Translations under genes and position numbers: made by a program
In this document: in pieces, positions 45,501 through 59,065 of the stretch
Layout: each line of letters opens with the position of its first letter
How positions within the stretch are numbered: the stretch's first letter is position 1
Notes under the pieces: model-generated
What the model saw: only the letters and a program-made list of their open reading frames with translations
What the model was told of the DNA's origin: nothing
Database searches by the model: none
Source of the DNA: Sipunculus nudus
Taxonomy: Eukaryota; Annelida; Sipuncula; Golfingiida; Sipunculidae
NCBI GenBank assembly: GCA_026874595.1
Contig: CM049318.1
Location: 12,135,241-12,199,240, forward strand
Direction: 5' to 3'
Length of the DNA stretch: 64,000 nt

Positions 45501-46239
45501 CTGTTAATACAGATTGTACATGTATAAAATAATCAATTAATAATCAATTATCTGTCATTTTTTATCTTTCAATCATTAAATATGACTTTAGAACTGATTC
45601 CTACTGCTAAAATATACAAACCGCTATCAGATGTCAAATAAACATAGCTGAGTACATTATTTCCTTCCAAATTTGTTGACGAAGATAAATATATAATTGT
45701 AATTAAAGTCCCTTCAGTTTACTGAAACTAATCTGAAGGAGTATAAAAAGAAGTCCATGCTGAAACACATGTATTTAACCCACAACAAGGCTGTGATACT
45801 GAGAGGTAAAAAAAAAGCAGTGACGGGGGAAGAACAGTGATGCCATGTAACGTACATTCTTCATCAAGTCCCAGAAATAATGAATAATGTTTGTTTCCTT
45901 GGTTGTTACCCTACCCATCATAAATATTTCAGCATAATTGGTTCATACCTTTTTGAGAAAAGTTACTAACAGACAAACCAACCCAATAACCAACAAACCA
46001 GGTACTGGTAACACTGATGACATATCATAACTAGATTTTCTTGGCACCATAGGTGCCTCAGTATCGCCAGACAGTAAACCCCCTCCCCCCTTTATGAATA
46101 GTACCCCATCTTCAGCAGCATAAACTGACACTTGGCAAGCAACTATGGAACATCTAACAACTTGAGAAACAATATTTTTCACCAAAAATGGGGGCCAATA
46201 CAGAGATTTACTCTTATGAAAAGGAGATAAATTTTTACT
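45501..46239. other. No recognisable feature
   Basis: AT-rich, no supported ORF or repeat. Confidence 0.4.
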
Positions 46240-47500
46240 CTAAAAATGGTACGGTAAGTGGCGCCACCTGTCTGGTTGACGAGAAAACTCTCGTAGATGG
46301 ATGGACATGCTAAATTTCAGACAAATACCTTGAACCACTCCAGAGTTATGAGCAGTTTTCACCAAAAGCACATGTACAGATGGACGCCACAGCAAAACCA
46401 TTGCATATGGCACCACCAGTCTTGAGTAAAAGATGGAGGAGTGCAAGATCTCTGGATAGGCACATCTCAGGCCAATAGGGCAAATCACTCCTCAGAAAAG
46501 GGCATTAATTTATTCTACTTAAACTGGAAGGCAGGTTGCGACACCTGTCTGGTTTATGAGAAAACTTTCTAAGATGGATGGACATGTGAAATTTCAGACC
46601 AATACCTTGAACCACTCCGGAGATATGAGCGATTTTCACCCAAATTACATGTACAGATGGAGGCCATGGCAACATTTGCAGACAGTGCCACCAGTCTTGA
46701 ATACAAGGAGGAGGTATCCAAGATCAATGTACATGCAAAATTTCAGCCATATCTGTCTATAATTTTTAGTCTTTTAATGCTCACAGTACTGTCAAGTGGC
46801 AATGATGGGGTATTTAAGGGATGAAAACAAGAGAAAGACAGAAGGTTGCGTCACCTGTCTTCCGCTGAAGACAAAGCTATCCAAGATCTTCAGTCAATTT
46901 GATTTTTGGACCAATCCATGCATCCCTTATTGAGATATTTATGATTTTGTGTGATTTTCACCGTATATGGCAATATTCAAGGTCAAGGCCACTCTCATCG
47001 GAAAGGTCATGACCCCAATTTAAAAATACACCATCCCACAACCCATGTCTATGTATATGCATAATATGAAAGAAATCTGTCCATTAGTTTTTGACTTATA
47101 ATGCTCACAGTACTGTTCAGTGGCAATGAAGGGGGTATTAAACGGCCTGAAAACAAGAAAAGAATAACAGGTGGTGCCACCAGTTTCCGGTACATGACAA
47201 CACTTTCAAAAATTTTCAGTCAAGTTGATTTTTGGATCAATCCATGCAAGATTTCTTGAGATATTTAAGAATTTGTGTGATTTTCCCCCAAAATGGACCT
47301 ATCCAAGGTTAAGGTCACTCTCTATGACCCCATTTTTAGTAGGCTTCGTCCTCCACCCATATCTGTGCACATGTCAAGTTTGGTAAAGATCCTGGAAATA
47401 TTTTTTGAGTTATTGCGTCCAAACGAAATATCTGAGGTGGCAGCAGCGATGGCGCAGCTGTGCCTTAACCATAGTATCTCCAGACTTTGTAGGGCAATAC
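46240..47500. repeat. P4-related tandem array without P4 ends
   Basis: Units of about 285 bp (46246 and 46530) carry 'ggtaagtggcgccacctgtc'-like and 'aaatttcagac' phrases. Two further units of about 325 bp (46769 and 47097) share 'aatgctcacagtactgt', 'gatttttgga.caatccatgca' and 'ttgtgtgattttc'. The array abuts P4 copy c. Confidence 0.55.
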
Positions 47501-47507
47501 AATAAAT

Positions 47508-49244
47508 AACTAGAATACGGGTAGTCGACAAGCGAATACGTGTATCCGCCTAAATCAGAGTGGAACAGGTGAAGTGAGGCATGGATTGAGTGGCAAGGGA
47601 AAATTGAGTGTTGCATATTAGCATGGATGTCTGCAGCCAAATTGTGTATGTAGGATGCCCCCCATACCACAAAATCCAGAAAGCCGTCCAAGTTGTATAC
47701 ATATGCAAAATTTAAGGCAGATAAGTCAAACCACTACATGTATATGAGTGATTTTAGCCTGTGGCAGACAAACAGATGGATGCTGAGCAAAAATGGTTGC
47801 AGGTGACACCACCAGTTTTGCGTATGATAAAGAGCTATGTGAGAACTATACACATGCAAAACTTTGGTCCAATCGGTCAAATGGTTCCCAAGATATGAGC
47901 TTGGATGTCTGCTGCATAAACTAGAATGCAGGTGGCGCCACCTGTCATAAAATCAAGAGAGCTGTCGGGGATGTATAAACCTGCAAAATTTTAGGCAGAT
48001 ATGTCAAACCACTGCCGAGATATGAGTGATTTTAACCCATGGCAGACAAACAGACAGGAGCTGTGCAAAAATGGCTGCAGGTGGCACCACCAGTTTAGTG
48101 TATGATGAAGAGCTATGTGAGATCTATACCATGCAAAATTTTGGCCCAATCGGTCAAACGGTTCCCAAGATATGAGCTTGGATGTCTGCAGTGTAAACAT
48201 GAATGTAGGTGGCGCCACCTGTCATAAAATCAGAAAAGCTATCCAGGATGTTTACGCATGCCGAATTTCAGGTGAATTAGTCTAGTCACTGCAGAGATAT
48301 GAGTGATTTTAACCCAAGGCAGACGAACAGATGGACACTGTGCAAACATGGTTGCAGGTGGCGCCACCATTTTTTGTGTATGTTATAAAGCTCTCCAAGG
48401 GCTACATTTGTGCAAAAAAATTTTCCTGATCAGTCAAACGGTTCCCGAGATATGAGCTTGGATGTCTGCAGCGTAAACGTGAATGTAGGTGGCGCCACCT
48501 GTCATAAAATCAGAAAAGCTATCCAGGATGTGTACGCATGCCGAATTTCAGGTGACTTAGTCAAGTCACTGCAGAGATATGAGTGAATTTAACCCAAGGC
48601 AGTCGAACAGATGGACACTGTGCAAACATGGTTGCAGGTGGCGCCACCATTTTTTGTGTATGTTATAAAGCTCTCCAAGGGCTACATTTGTGCAAAAAAA
48701 TTTTCCTGATAAGTCAAACGGTTCCCGAGATATGAGCTTGGATGACTTCAGCATAAACATGTAGGTGGCGCCACCTGTCATAAAATCAGAAAAGCTATCC
48801 AGGATGTGTACGCATGCCGAATTTCAGGTGAATTAGTCAAGTCACTGCAGAGATATGAGTGATTTTAACCCAAGGCAGATGAACAGATGGACACTGTGCA
48901 AACATGGTTGCAGGTGGTGCCACCATTTTTTGTGTATGTTATAAAGCTCTCCATGGTCTACATTTGTGCAAAAAAATTTTCCTGAACGGTCAAACGGTTC
49001 CCGAGATATGTGGGTTTATGTGTGGAAACAGACGCACAAACGGACGCAGAACGCAGAGGAAAGGTCAGAGGTCAAAACAAAATCGGGGCGCAGCAGTTCA
49101 CATGTGACCCGAACATAATCCTGGGTTTCGTAAAATTCCGCCCAGCGGTTACGGAGGAGTTCTCCGGACACCTACGCCGCGGTGGCGGCGGCGTGCAGCT
49201 GAAAACATAGTATCCGCAAAACTCTGTTTTGGCGGATACAATTA
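47508..49244 (+). mobile_element. P4 family element, copy c
   Basis: Complete, from AACTAGAATACGGG to GGCGGATACAATTA, 1737 bp. It has one more core dimer than copies a and b. The terminal module holds the DR1 (49062-49074) and a GGC-rich patch, and ends in the GTATCCGC hairpin. One arm base of the left hairpin is changed (CGAATAC). Confidence 0.7.
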
Positions 49245-52200
49245 CCTAGTAGAGGTATAATAACCAAACAAAATGTTTAAGATTTCTAACTCTAACCCTG
49301 TGAAGTCTTCTGATTCCACAGTTTCTGTGTTTAGTACCAGTATATTAGATTTGGCATATTTGGTTGTTGTCTCCTACACAGCATCAAATCTGACATTTTT
49401 ACTTAATAACCATGAAGCGACCTCCCTGGAGTATTTACAGGATGCACTGATGGTAAAAGGTGGTAGAAGCATGGTTAAATCACTCCAGACAGTTCAGCGA
49501 TACGGAACAATTACTTACAGACACCAAATAAAAATCACTTAACGATTGTCTGCATCATGCAAAGCTGAATTGTACCATAAAGTACAGCAAAAAAGCAGCA
49601 TGTCTGGCAAGATTACAATCAGCCAGCACAGGAGGCAACCTGGGAATTTATGTGAAAACTTTCCTTTTTTCTTCCTATAGATTAGACTAACGAAATACCA
49701 CTTGTAAATCCCTGACAAGTTCTAGGTAGCCTGTTATATGCACAAACAGGAAAAACTTACTTTGAATAATTGAACATAGCCCTGAGCCATTACCTGTTTT
49801 GACCTGGGGAAGTACCTACACCAGTTCTTCACATTGAACAATACAATGGAAATACAATAAAATATTGGGAAAAAATATAAATATATAATAAGTTACCACA
49901 AAAGATGCCAACTTTAATCCTCATACACTGTAAGATGATAAACTGGACATTCCTGTGTCTTTCTTTCATCTAGATATATTACATTCAAGCCTTACTGTCA
50001 TAAATAGAGAAACTGCCCTAGATATGATAAAATCAGTGGTATTCCACAATATCTAAAACTACAATGTATATACTGAAAACATGATATCATTCTGTTATAC
50101 AGCAATCAATTACCTGGTACCTATATTATGATACTACTAATTTAATGGCATTTGGTAGAAAAATCACCAGAGTTGAGACATGACCTGAAGAAATCTTAAA
50201 CAACGTTAGGGTGATGCTAAAAGCTATTGTAACCTTCAAGAAAACAACCAAAGAGATGATAAAATCATCAGTAGCTGTCAATATTTAAAATTACCAAAAA
50301 CATGCTATAAATGATATTATTCTTGAACAAACAACCACAGACATGAAATAATTAGTACACAGTATCACTCCATATTCAAAAGTACCACAGATATGCTAAA
50401 ATGATGGTATTCATCTGGAAAATAATATTGGTCTTTTTTGTTCAAATCAATTATCATGCCATATATTCATTTGTGGAAAAATACTCTTGGGCAATAATTT
50501 ATAAAACTTTCCATTAGTATCCAAGGGTGGACTGCGCAAGGCATTACATGGCAGTCTTGGGATTTACTGTCTGCTGAAGTTATAATGATCTCACCATGAT
50601 GGGTTTCTAGAGGCACATAGTATGGCAGATGCTTTTCCCTTCTTTGTACAATTATGCAGTCTACCGTCATTGTTCAAATATGCACTTTTTGTTTCTGCAA
50701 ATTAAAAGGTGTTGATATCTTATCAGGTCACTGTTTATTTGAATATAATTGTTATAATTTTCTTTAATTTTTATTTGTATTAAGAAAAGGAATGGTAATG
50801 GTTACCCCAAATGACACAGCTATAGCATATACAAAGGACACAATGTTTAATGCAATCTGTGAAAATGTGTTTGCTTTAATTTTAAGGCAGTGTTTCACAT
50901 TTGATTGACAGCAAGAGAAGCAGGCAGAAAGGTGAATTATGTTATATATAAAGAGAACTGATTACCTGGAAGAAAAAAAAGTAAAGAGATGGTGTAATCT
51001 AGTAAAGATGTAATCTAGCAGAGGGATAGCTAGGAGAGAGAGAGGGGGGAGGGTAAGAGAGAGGAGAGGAAAGGAGTGGAAAGGAGAGAATGGAGGAAAA
51101 GAAAAAGAAAGAAAGAAAAAGAAAGAGAAAATCTCAATTATATCCCTTTATACACAAAAAGGTTTTTAAGTTTTCTGAGTAATGTGTATTAACCAAATCA
51201 TTTCAATCCATAATGTGCATAAACACATAGCTATATCTAGCACAAAAGCAAGTATTGTACACTTCACATATGAAACAATGTAACAACATGATGAAATAAG
51301 TGTTTGCATTTGTGCTGTGACCCAGTTTCTTCAAAGCTAGGTCTAAGCCATTTTGGATGCATTCACACAATACTTTACATTCTCACAATGGATAATTCCA
51401 TTCCCATTGAAAACATTTAAAACCACCTCAAGCCTGAGCAGGAATCAAATGGTTTTGGCCAAAACAGATGGAAATATTTATGATTTTGTGTCAACTGATT
51501 CACACTGAAAAGGTCTGAAATTGTTTTGAATTTTCCATTTGCATTTGTTCACTGGTCACTGAGTGCAATGATGAATGATAACATGTACATTGTGATCACC
51601 AGGGCACTAATATTTAAACCTTATAAACACACATTCCAGTTCTTAAAATATCCTTTACCTCATTTTCATTTTAACACAAAATGTTCACAAAACTTTGAAG
51701 TTTGACCACAATTAAACTAAAATGACTGTTTGATGTCTGATTTAAGCTATATTTTTAAGAGTCTAAACACCTAAGTTACAATGAGAATTTTCTTCTCCAT
51801 CATGATCTTAATTTTTTTGTTATAAGGGTTTATTTCAAGAGGCTCCTTTATAAATTTCATCATGCACAAATGCTGTCGAAAATATACAGCTACAAAACAT
51901 CATACAACCAATCCAATAATAACATAAGCCTCAATTACCGTAGTACCTATGACCCATTGAAGAAAGGACAAGGGGTATCACCTAAGCTTGGCAATATATT
52001 AGTCAGCAAAGTAAAATGTCATGCAACATTAAACCTGAATACTGACTGAAACATAAAATTCACATTATCAACCAGGCTAATAAGTGTAAAAGAAAATCAT
52101 TTAAAAGACAACAAGTGCTACAGTGACTTTTGAGTGTTAAATAACAGATTTGACTTCAGTTTTGCAAAGTAATACCTGAAAATCTCTACAGTGAAAGTCC

Positions 52201-53123
52201 TGAAAGCCAATTGATTTGTGCAAAAAGAGGGAAAAAAGATATAAAAAGGGGAAAAATAAATTAAAAGCTTTGCTTAGGGTGCTGAAAAAAAAAACTAGTT
52301 GTACATTCATGGAGTGGACAAACAAAGTCTTCACCAAGACTATTGGGGGTTCAGCAAAGACTACTGAAAGCCAACTAGAAGTGTAAAAAACATTTGAAGA
52401 AACGCAAAACCTATGCATGAGGTGTTGCAAAGCAAGTAACTATGTAAACCAAGCTGAAAGGCAGACATTCTGAGGTATTCTGTCAGACAGATTGCCAGAC
52501 AGCGTTGGGACCCCGATAGCTTTGTTAGCTGTCAAGAAAAGATGGATGCTAGCGGGTCCAAACAAAACGTAAAATTAACGAGAAGTTTGGAACAGCCAGC
52601 TGCATCCCAAGCAGAGCTTTCAAAGCTTTCTTTTCTCTGATTCACCGGACACTCCAGATTGATCTTTGGCTTACTGGAGTTTTGGTTACCCAGATTAGCA
52701 GAGATGCCACTTGCAGCTACCCAAGGGGATTTGAAATATAAACGGGAAAAAATACACTGTTACACGCACAGGAATCCATATTGAATTTACACAGTTGTTT
52801 GTGTGGTAGGAAATAATGTATTTGCACAAGATTTAATTTTCAGCAAGATGAACATTGACATATCTGCATACACAAAAAAAATATAATAGATTCTGCCTGC
52901 TATTATATTTAGATTAATATCTCAGAGGGAGTTAAAGGAAATGGAAAATAGTTCTGACAGATTTTTAAATTTAACTGACTCAAATCTAATTTCCCCGAAC
53001 AGGAGAGTCATATACAAAGAATATCAACATTAGTTGCATGATGTTCCCTTGTATTTAACCTTTGGACATGTCTGCAATACAGAAACCACTTGCCTAATTA
53101 TACAGCTGATGACAGAAAATTGG
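49245..53123. other. Long stretch without recognised genes
   Basis: It contains a polypurine tract (51030-51135) and otherwise ordinary AT-rich DNA. A plus-strand ORF of 89 codons at 49273 (MFKISNSNPVKSS) begins just past P4 copy c and has no family resemblance or clear splice context. A GC-richer patch lies at 52450-52740. Confidence 0.4.
51030..51135 (+). repeat. Polypurine (GA/AAAG) tract
   Basis: About 100 nearly uninterrupted purines: GAGAGAG, GGGGGG, GGAAAGGA, then AAAGAAAG. It could form triplex or slipped structures and has no coding role. Confidence 0.9.
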
Positions 53124-53930
53124 AACAAGGAACCCATGGGTCATGCTGTTCAGCTGACTAAGAAGACATTCACAAAACAAATTTTATCATCTGAATGCCA
53201 AATATGTAGGGGTGGTATCCCCAATCAACTGAAGCTTAGCTCAGAGGATATTGGTAACAGACCTAAATGTCATGTTAGAAGATTCTAGGTGCTATGGTTA
53301 CAATTTTGTGACCTGTTAACGGACAACATCTTTGGAGGTCTCAAAAATAGGGGAAAAAATGTGTAAAATTTGAAAAAATTCCAGGTGGCACCACCAGTCT
53401 GAAGAAACTGATGAAACACTCCATGATGAATGTGCATGCACAGAATCATGTTGATCAATGCATTAGTTGTTCAGATACTGGAGCTTTTGTAACAATTTTT
53501 AAAATATTTTGAGGGGTTAATCCTAGCTCAAAAAGCTCAAAGGATATGGGTAACAGAGAACTAATTTCAGGATTCCAATGAGATTTTTCATAGACCTCCC
53601 TTGATGTCAGGAAAGAAGTTTCTAAGTGCAATGGTTATGGTGATCAAAGCATTAGTTATTCAGACACTGGAGCTTTGTATCAAATTTTTAATTATTCTGG
53701 GGGGTATTTCTCAGCCCCATAGCTCAGAGGATATGGGTAACAGAGACCTAATTTCAGATTTCTAAAAAGATTTTTCATGGACCTCCCTTGATGGTATATA
53801 GAAGAATCTAGGTCCAGCGGTTGCAATTTTTTGCCTGGTTAAGGGAAAGACAGACAGCCAGATGGACAGTCAACATACCAAGGGTGATCCCTATAGCCCA
53901 GATGACTTTCAGTCAGCTAAGCTCAAAACT
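53124..53930 (+). mobile_element. P1-short element, complete copy
   Basis: Head AACAAGGAACCCATGGGTCA then GTTCAGCTGACT. The core is duplicated in tandem (53390-53640 and 53650-53890, both with 'ggatatgggtaacagaga'). A weak GACA/GATGGAC tract and a decayed P1 hairpin (53894-53924) end it at about 800 bp. Confidence 0.55.
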
Positions 53931-54047
53931 AATGTCCTATGAGATGAATTTGAAATCAAACATGTTATGTGTATATGTTCAGATAATTCCTGGATAGTCG
54001 AGGGGTGAAACTATGATCAGGGGTTCAATCCAATTAAGATTTCAAAT

Positions 54048-55130
54048 CAATGACTATTTTTATTTTGTCTCAACTCTATCTTTCTAAGATGACCTCTTGA
54101 CAGAACTTAATAGAATCCATGACAACCTTTTGATATTAGCTCTTTCCCTTTTCTTGTAAGCCTACCTGTTGACAGAACTTATAGAATCCATGACAATTTT
54201 TTTATATTAGCTCTTTCCTTTTTGATTCTAAGCCTACCTCTTGACAGAACTTAAGAGAATATATGACAATTATTTTTATATTAGCTCTCTTCCTCTTCTT
54301 CTAAGCCCATCTGTTGACAGAACTTAATAGAATCCATGTCTTCTTTTTTTATTTTGTCTCAACTCTATCCTTCTAAGATGACCTCTTGACAGAACTTAAT
54401 AGAATCCATTACAACTTTTTGATATTAGCTCTTACCCTTTTCTTGTAAGCCTACCTCTTGACAGAACTTAAGAGAATACATGACATTTTTTTTATATTAG
54501 CTCTCTCCCTCTTCTTCTAAGCCCATCTGTTGACAGAACTTAATAGAATCCATGACTTTTTTTTTTATATTGTCTCTATCCCTTTTCTTCTAAGCCTACC
54601 TCTTGGCAAAACTTAATAGAATCCATTACAACTTTTTGATATTAGCTCTTTCCCTTTTCTTGTAAGCCTACCTGTTGACAGAACTTATAAAATCCATGAC
54701 ATTTTGTTTATATTAGCTCTTTCCTTTTTGGATTCTATGCCTACCTCTTGACAGAACTTAAGAGAATATATGACTTTTTTTTATATTAGCTCTTTCCCTC
54801 TTCTTCTAAGCCCATCTGTTGACAGAACTTAATAGAATCCATGACTTCTTTTTTATATTGTCTCTATCCCTTTTCTTCTAGGCCTACCTCTTGGCAGAAC
54901 TTAATAGAATCCATGACAACTTTTTGATATTAGCTCTTTCCCTTTTCTTGTAAGCCTACCTGTTGATAGAACTTATAGAATCCATGACAATTTTTTTTAT
55001 ATTAGCTCTTTCCTTTTTTGATTCTAAGCCTATACCTCTTGACAGAACTTAAGAGAATATATGACTTTTTTTTATATTAGCCCTCTTCTTCTAAGCCCAC
55101 CTCTCAATAGAATTTAAGAAATCAATGAAC
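54048..55130. repeat. 72-bp tandem array, about 14 copies
   Basis: TTGACAGAACTTAATAGAAT marks the unit. It recurs near 54097, 54169, 54240, 54313, 54387, 54458, 54530, 54602, 54674, 54748, 54820, 54892, 54964 and 55038. The unit continues with 'atattagctctttcccttt' and 'taagcctacc'. Two or three subtypes alternate, suggesting a higher-order repeat. Confidence 0.9.
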
Positions 55131-56560
55131 ATATACATTTTGTCAAGAGTCAGACAAGGCTGTACACATTTTTTCAATCTAACTATTACTTCTCTCTTAT
55201 ATGTATAGTCACGACTACCATAACATTAAGAGGGACTTTGTCCTACATTAAGAAGACAGATAGAATTATTAAGATGACTGTACTTAATATGGAAGACAGC
55301 TACAGAAGTGTCAATATTACAGTAACACAGGCTGACAGCCCAGCCATCCAGGACTGCAGAGTCAGTAGACCAATACAGGGATACAGCCATACAGTCACTG
55401 GATGTGACAGCCCAGGTTATTTCAATTTATCCTGTCATACCCAGTGATCAGAAGCCACAGTACACAAGTAATACCAGCGTTAACATCACAGACTCAGGAT
55501 GTATAGTAAGGCCGCACCAAAGAATTGTTATGTGCACACAAGGAACAAAATTGTGGTGCAAGTGGGATATACATTATATAAATATATCAATTGAGACAAA
55601 TTCACTTCAATTAATGGAGTGGTAAATATTATGATCCACTGAAAATTTAGTCAATTTCCCATACTAATAAGAATATTCTACGGACACCTGTAGGGTCTCG
55701 TATATAAGATCCAGGTAACTCAGTTTCACAAATACGACCATCCCAAAAGTGTGACCACTTGGTAAGTCCCCAAGGTGGTCGTAATTGTGGGGTTCCACTG
55801 TACATCTATGGACCTATATGTCTTTACATAAAATAAGAGAGTAAAATAGGATATAAAATAAAATATTTATACAGAAAACTGTTAAATGTTCCATGAGAGT
55901 TCTATAAATGCAGGAAGTGGCTGTACTGAGCAAATATAACTTGTCCATGGAATGTCTGGAATGCCAGAACTGGCATTAAGGAAAGCAATTCACTGGATAA
56001 TTCTTCTGAATTCAGCATTCTCATAAAAGTTTATATATATACAACACTTAGGCTTTGATTAGACTGTTGAGATGCAGTTCCATTTACGCACTACCATACA
56101 AATAAAATCAACTGTAATATTCAATTACTCTGTTGCATGGGATCTGGATTTATAAGCCAAGAAAAAATTACCAATTTGGCCATGTATAACACAAGATGGA
56201 TTAAGCTGACAAAATCTTTCAGGTTAACTAATTACTCATTGACTGTCTGTGTTTGTTTTTATGTAAATTAGTCTGTCAATGTCTCAAAGACAAGTTAAAC
56301 AGCTGCCTGAGATGAACAGGCAGGAAAAGAAAAGATGGTAATTACCGAGGTGTCAAGGAGGTTATGTTTTCCTCTGTGTCTGTTGGTTTGTTCATTTGCC
56401 AAAAAGTACAGAAAAGCTTTTCATGAAACTTTATAAATGTATGTGAAATAGACCAGAGAGGTTTCCATCATGTCTTACCATGCAGGCCCCCAAAAGGTAA
56501 ATGACCCCAAAAAAAATGGTCCTGGAAAAAAGAGAAGACTTCTTTGAAATCAAGAGTAAA
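55131..56560. other. Mostly unannotated; MITE fragment at 55.7-55.8 kb
   Basis: A right-end fragment of the TACAGTGGAACC mariner-type MITE ends at about 55801. The two overlapping plus-strand ORFs at 55238-55625 (69 and 73 codons) have no recognisable domain. Confidence 0.35.
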
Positions 56561-57310
56561 AACAAGGGACCCATGGGTCACGGCGCTCAGCTGTTATATA
56601 TGAGGAAAATATGATTTGGGAATGAGGCATATGCTGGTTTGTGTGGTGATAAATATAAGCTTTATTATGAGTTGTTGGTGTTTAGCTTATGTATGATTTT
56701 GATAGTATCTTTGAAGACAGGGAAGAACATTGATTTCATTTATTTTATTAACAAATGGAGTGCTATTGTCACACAGATTTTGACTTGGCCATATAACTTA
56801 TAAGCAGCACATATAAGATAAGAGTTTAACTATTTACTAAAATTTAATAACACATATTGTGCCAATATAATTTTTATTAAAAAAAATAATAAGAAAATCA
56901 TATGATTTTTTAAAATAAAATATAACTGAAATGATTATTGAAATGATATTATAGAATATATTCATGAATGCATTCATGAATACATTTTGAAAGTATCTGC
57001 ACTGGTATTCAAATACTTTCATTTTTACCTGAATCCCATTCTTATGCAATAACATTTTTTAATGCAGTAGATATTCATATTCGTATTCAAATACATTTGC
57101 AAAGCATTCACACCATGTCTAGTATTTATTCAGTTTTAGCCTAACAATGATGTTGAGAATCCAGAACATACAAAATTCACAAATTTAAATAATGATCATA
57201 AGTACCTGGTTTTATGGCTTTTATTTATATTAAAAAAAATAAATGTAATATATTCACTTTGGACTACTTTCATTTCAATCTGCACACTAGATACAGTAGG
57301 AATCTAGATT
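56561..57310 (+). repeat. P1-variant repeat, second copy
   Basis: Intact P1 head AACAAGGGACCCATGGGTCA then GGCGCTCAGCTG, followed by the same interior as 28428-29320. No terminal hairpin or microsatellite is visible, so the right end is undefined. Confidence 0.6.
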
Positions 57311-57867
57311 AATATTATCAACTGCATCTTTGTCTATCATTAATTTCCTTAGAAAATCCCTAATGATTAGTAATGAATAATATGATTTATTTTTTTTATC
57401 ATTAAAATTGAACTGAAAACTACCATAGGTGACTGCATGGTGTTATTTAGAATAACACTGACATTGACATTCTATCCATCCATGCAAGATTCTTACATCA
57501 TCAGTAACTGCAAGTTAATTTCCTGTTACTCATCAACTAACAAATTCCTTTTCTATTAATTTTTCTTTTATTTGTTATTAAAAACCAATAAAAATTTATT
57601 AATTTATTGTTTATTGATATGTTGTTTATCAAAACAACTACTAGATGAGTTGGGTTGGACACCTAGATCAACTGTGGCTGGGCATTAGCTGCCTGGCTGC
57701 ATCAGTGTATGCCTCGCCTCAAGCCTGCATAATTTGCTGAAAGGTCAACAAGTTCAACTTATAGGTGACTGAAGAGGGGCTGGGTAGAGCCTGGGTCTGA
57801 CATGGTCTCATAAAAACATTCAATTTCTTCCAGCTTTCTAAACTACAAAGCTGAAATCCTTATGTGT
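57311..57867. other. No recognisable feature
   Basis: AT-rich stretch with no supported gene or repeat. Confidence 0.4.
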
Positions 57868-58317
57868 GCATGATATGATGTCATAATGGCTTATCACATT
57901 ACAACAATAGCCATTATGGCTATTTATGATGTCATAATGGCTTAACACATTACTACAATAGCCATTTTGATGTCATTATGGCTTAACACATTACTACAAT
58001 AACTATTATGATGTCACTAAAGCTTAATATATAACCACAGTTACCATAATGTCATTATGGCTTAATACAGCATAGTAACCATCATATCATAATGGATTGA
58101 CAAGTAACCATTGTAACCAATATGTCAGAATGGCTTAACCCATCTTAGTAACCATTGTGATATCACAATGGCTTAAAACACAATTTAGTAGTAACTATTA
58201 TGTCAGAATGGCTTAACACATTACCATAGTAACCATTTTGATGTCATAATGGCTTAATATATTACCACAGTAATCCTGATGTCATTGTCATAATGGTTTA
58301 CACATTACCATAGTAAG
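57868..58317. repeat. 45-bp tandem array, about ten copies
   Basis: The unit is near 'atgatgtcataatggctta' plus 'acacattaccacagtaaccat'. Copies are degenerate and vary from about 40 to 50 bp. Confidence 0.85.
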
Positions 58318-59065
58318 TTTAGTCACCCTAAGGATGCTGTAATGGTTACTCAAGTGTCTCAAATATACCAGTTGTCATCAAAAGAAAAAAGAATGTGTTC
58401 ATTCCACTGTAACAGACTTCTGGTATTCATCTTATGCAAATGTGGGAAAATACTCAGCACCTCGACAGTCCAGTTAGTGCCATGATATATCTGTTATCAG
58501 ACAGGTGTAGAATGAACAAAGGATGTGCTATATCATGTGAAGCAACAAGTTTTATGAGGCTTACACCACCTGAAAGTCTTCTACCAGAATTGTATACACA
58601 AGACTGAGCCCAGCTGCTACAAACCATAAAGACACTAAAAGCCACTTCATAACCATAAACGACAGTAAAAGCATTGGCTTTGAAGGAATGTCCTCTCTGT
58701 GAACTCGACGAGATTCATCATCCTCTCATCATTCATTTCTTCCGATCGACTGACACTTCCAATTCCTTGAAGCATCGAACCTACCAACATCTATCACGTC
58801 CACTAAATGCTGCTTGTACTTGTGTAGGTAACAGATTGATGGCGGTTGTCTTTGATCTCTTTTGTGTGTATGGTTATTTCATTAACAGCTGTGTATTACA
58901 CAACAGGCACTGAAATACACGTGTAAACTGCAAGCTTACAGACCACTAACTCTATCTATTTGAAGACTGAATATCACAGATGATTTTAGAAAGATGAGAG
59001 ATATCACTCAAATTCTTGATAATGAAGCGTAGTTTTTTACTGCTTGTCACCAAAGTGTGAGATCA
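58318..59065. other. No recognisable feature
   Basis: Non-repetitive DNA. A 79-codon plus-strand ORF (58674, MALKECPLCELDEIH) is not recognised and has no supporting context. Confidence 0.35.

Noticed and set aside
54048-55130. CRISPR-like regular spacing
   Set aside because: The whole 72-bp unit repeats with no unique spacers, there are no cas genes, and the context is eukaryotic.
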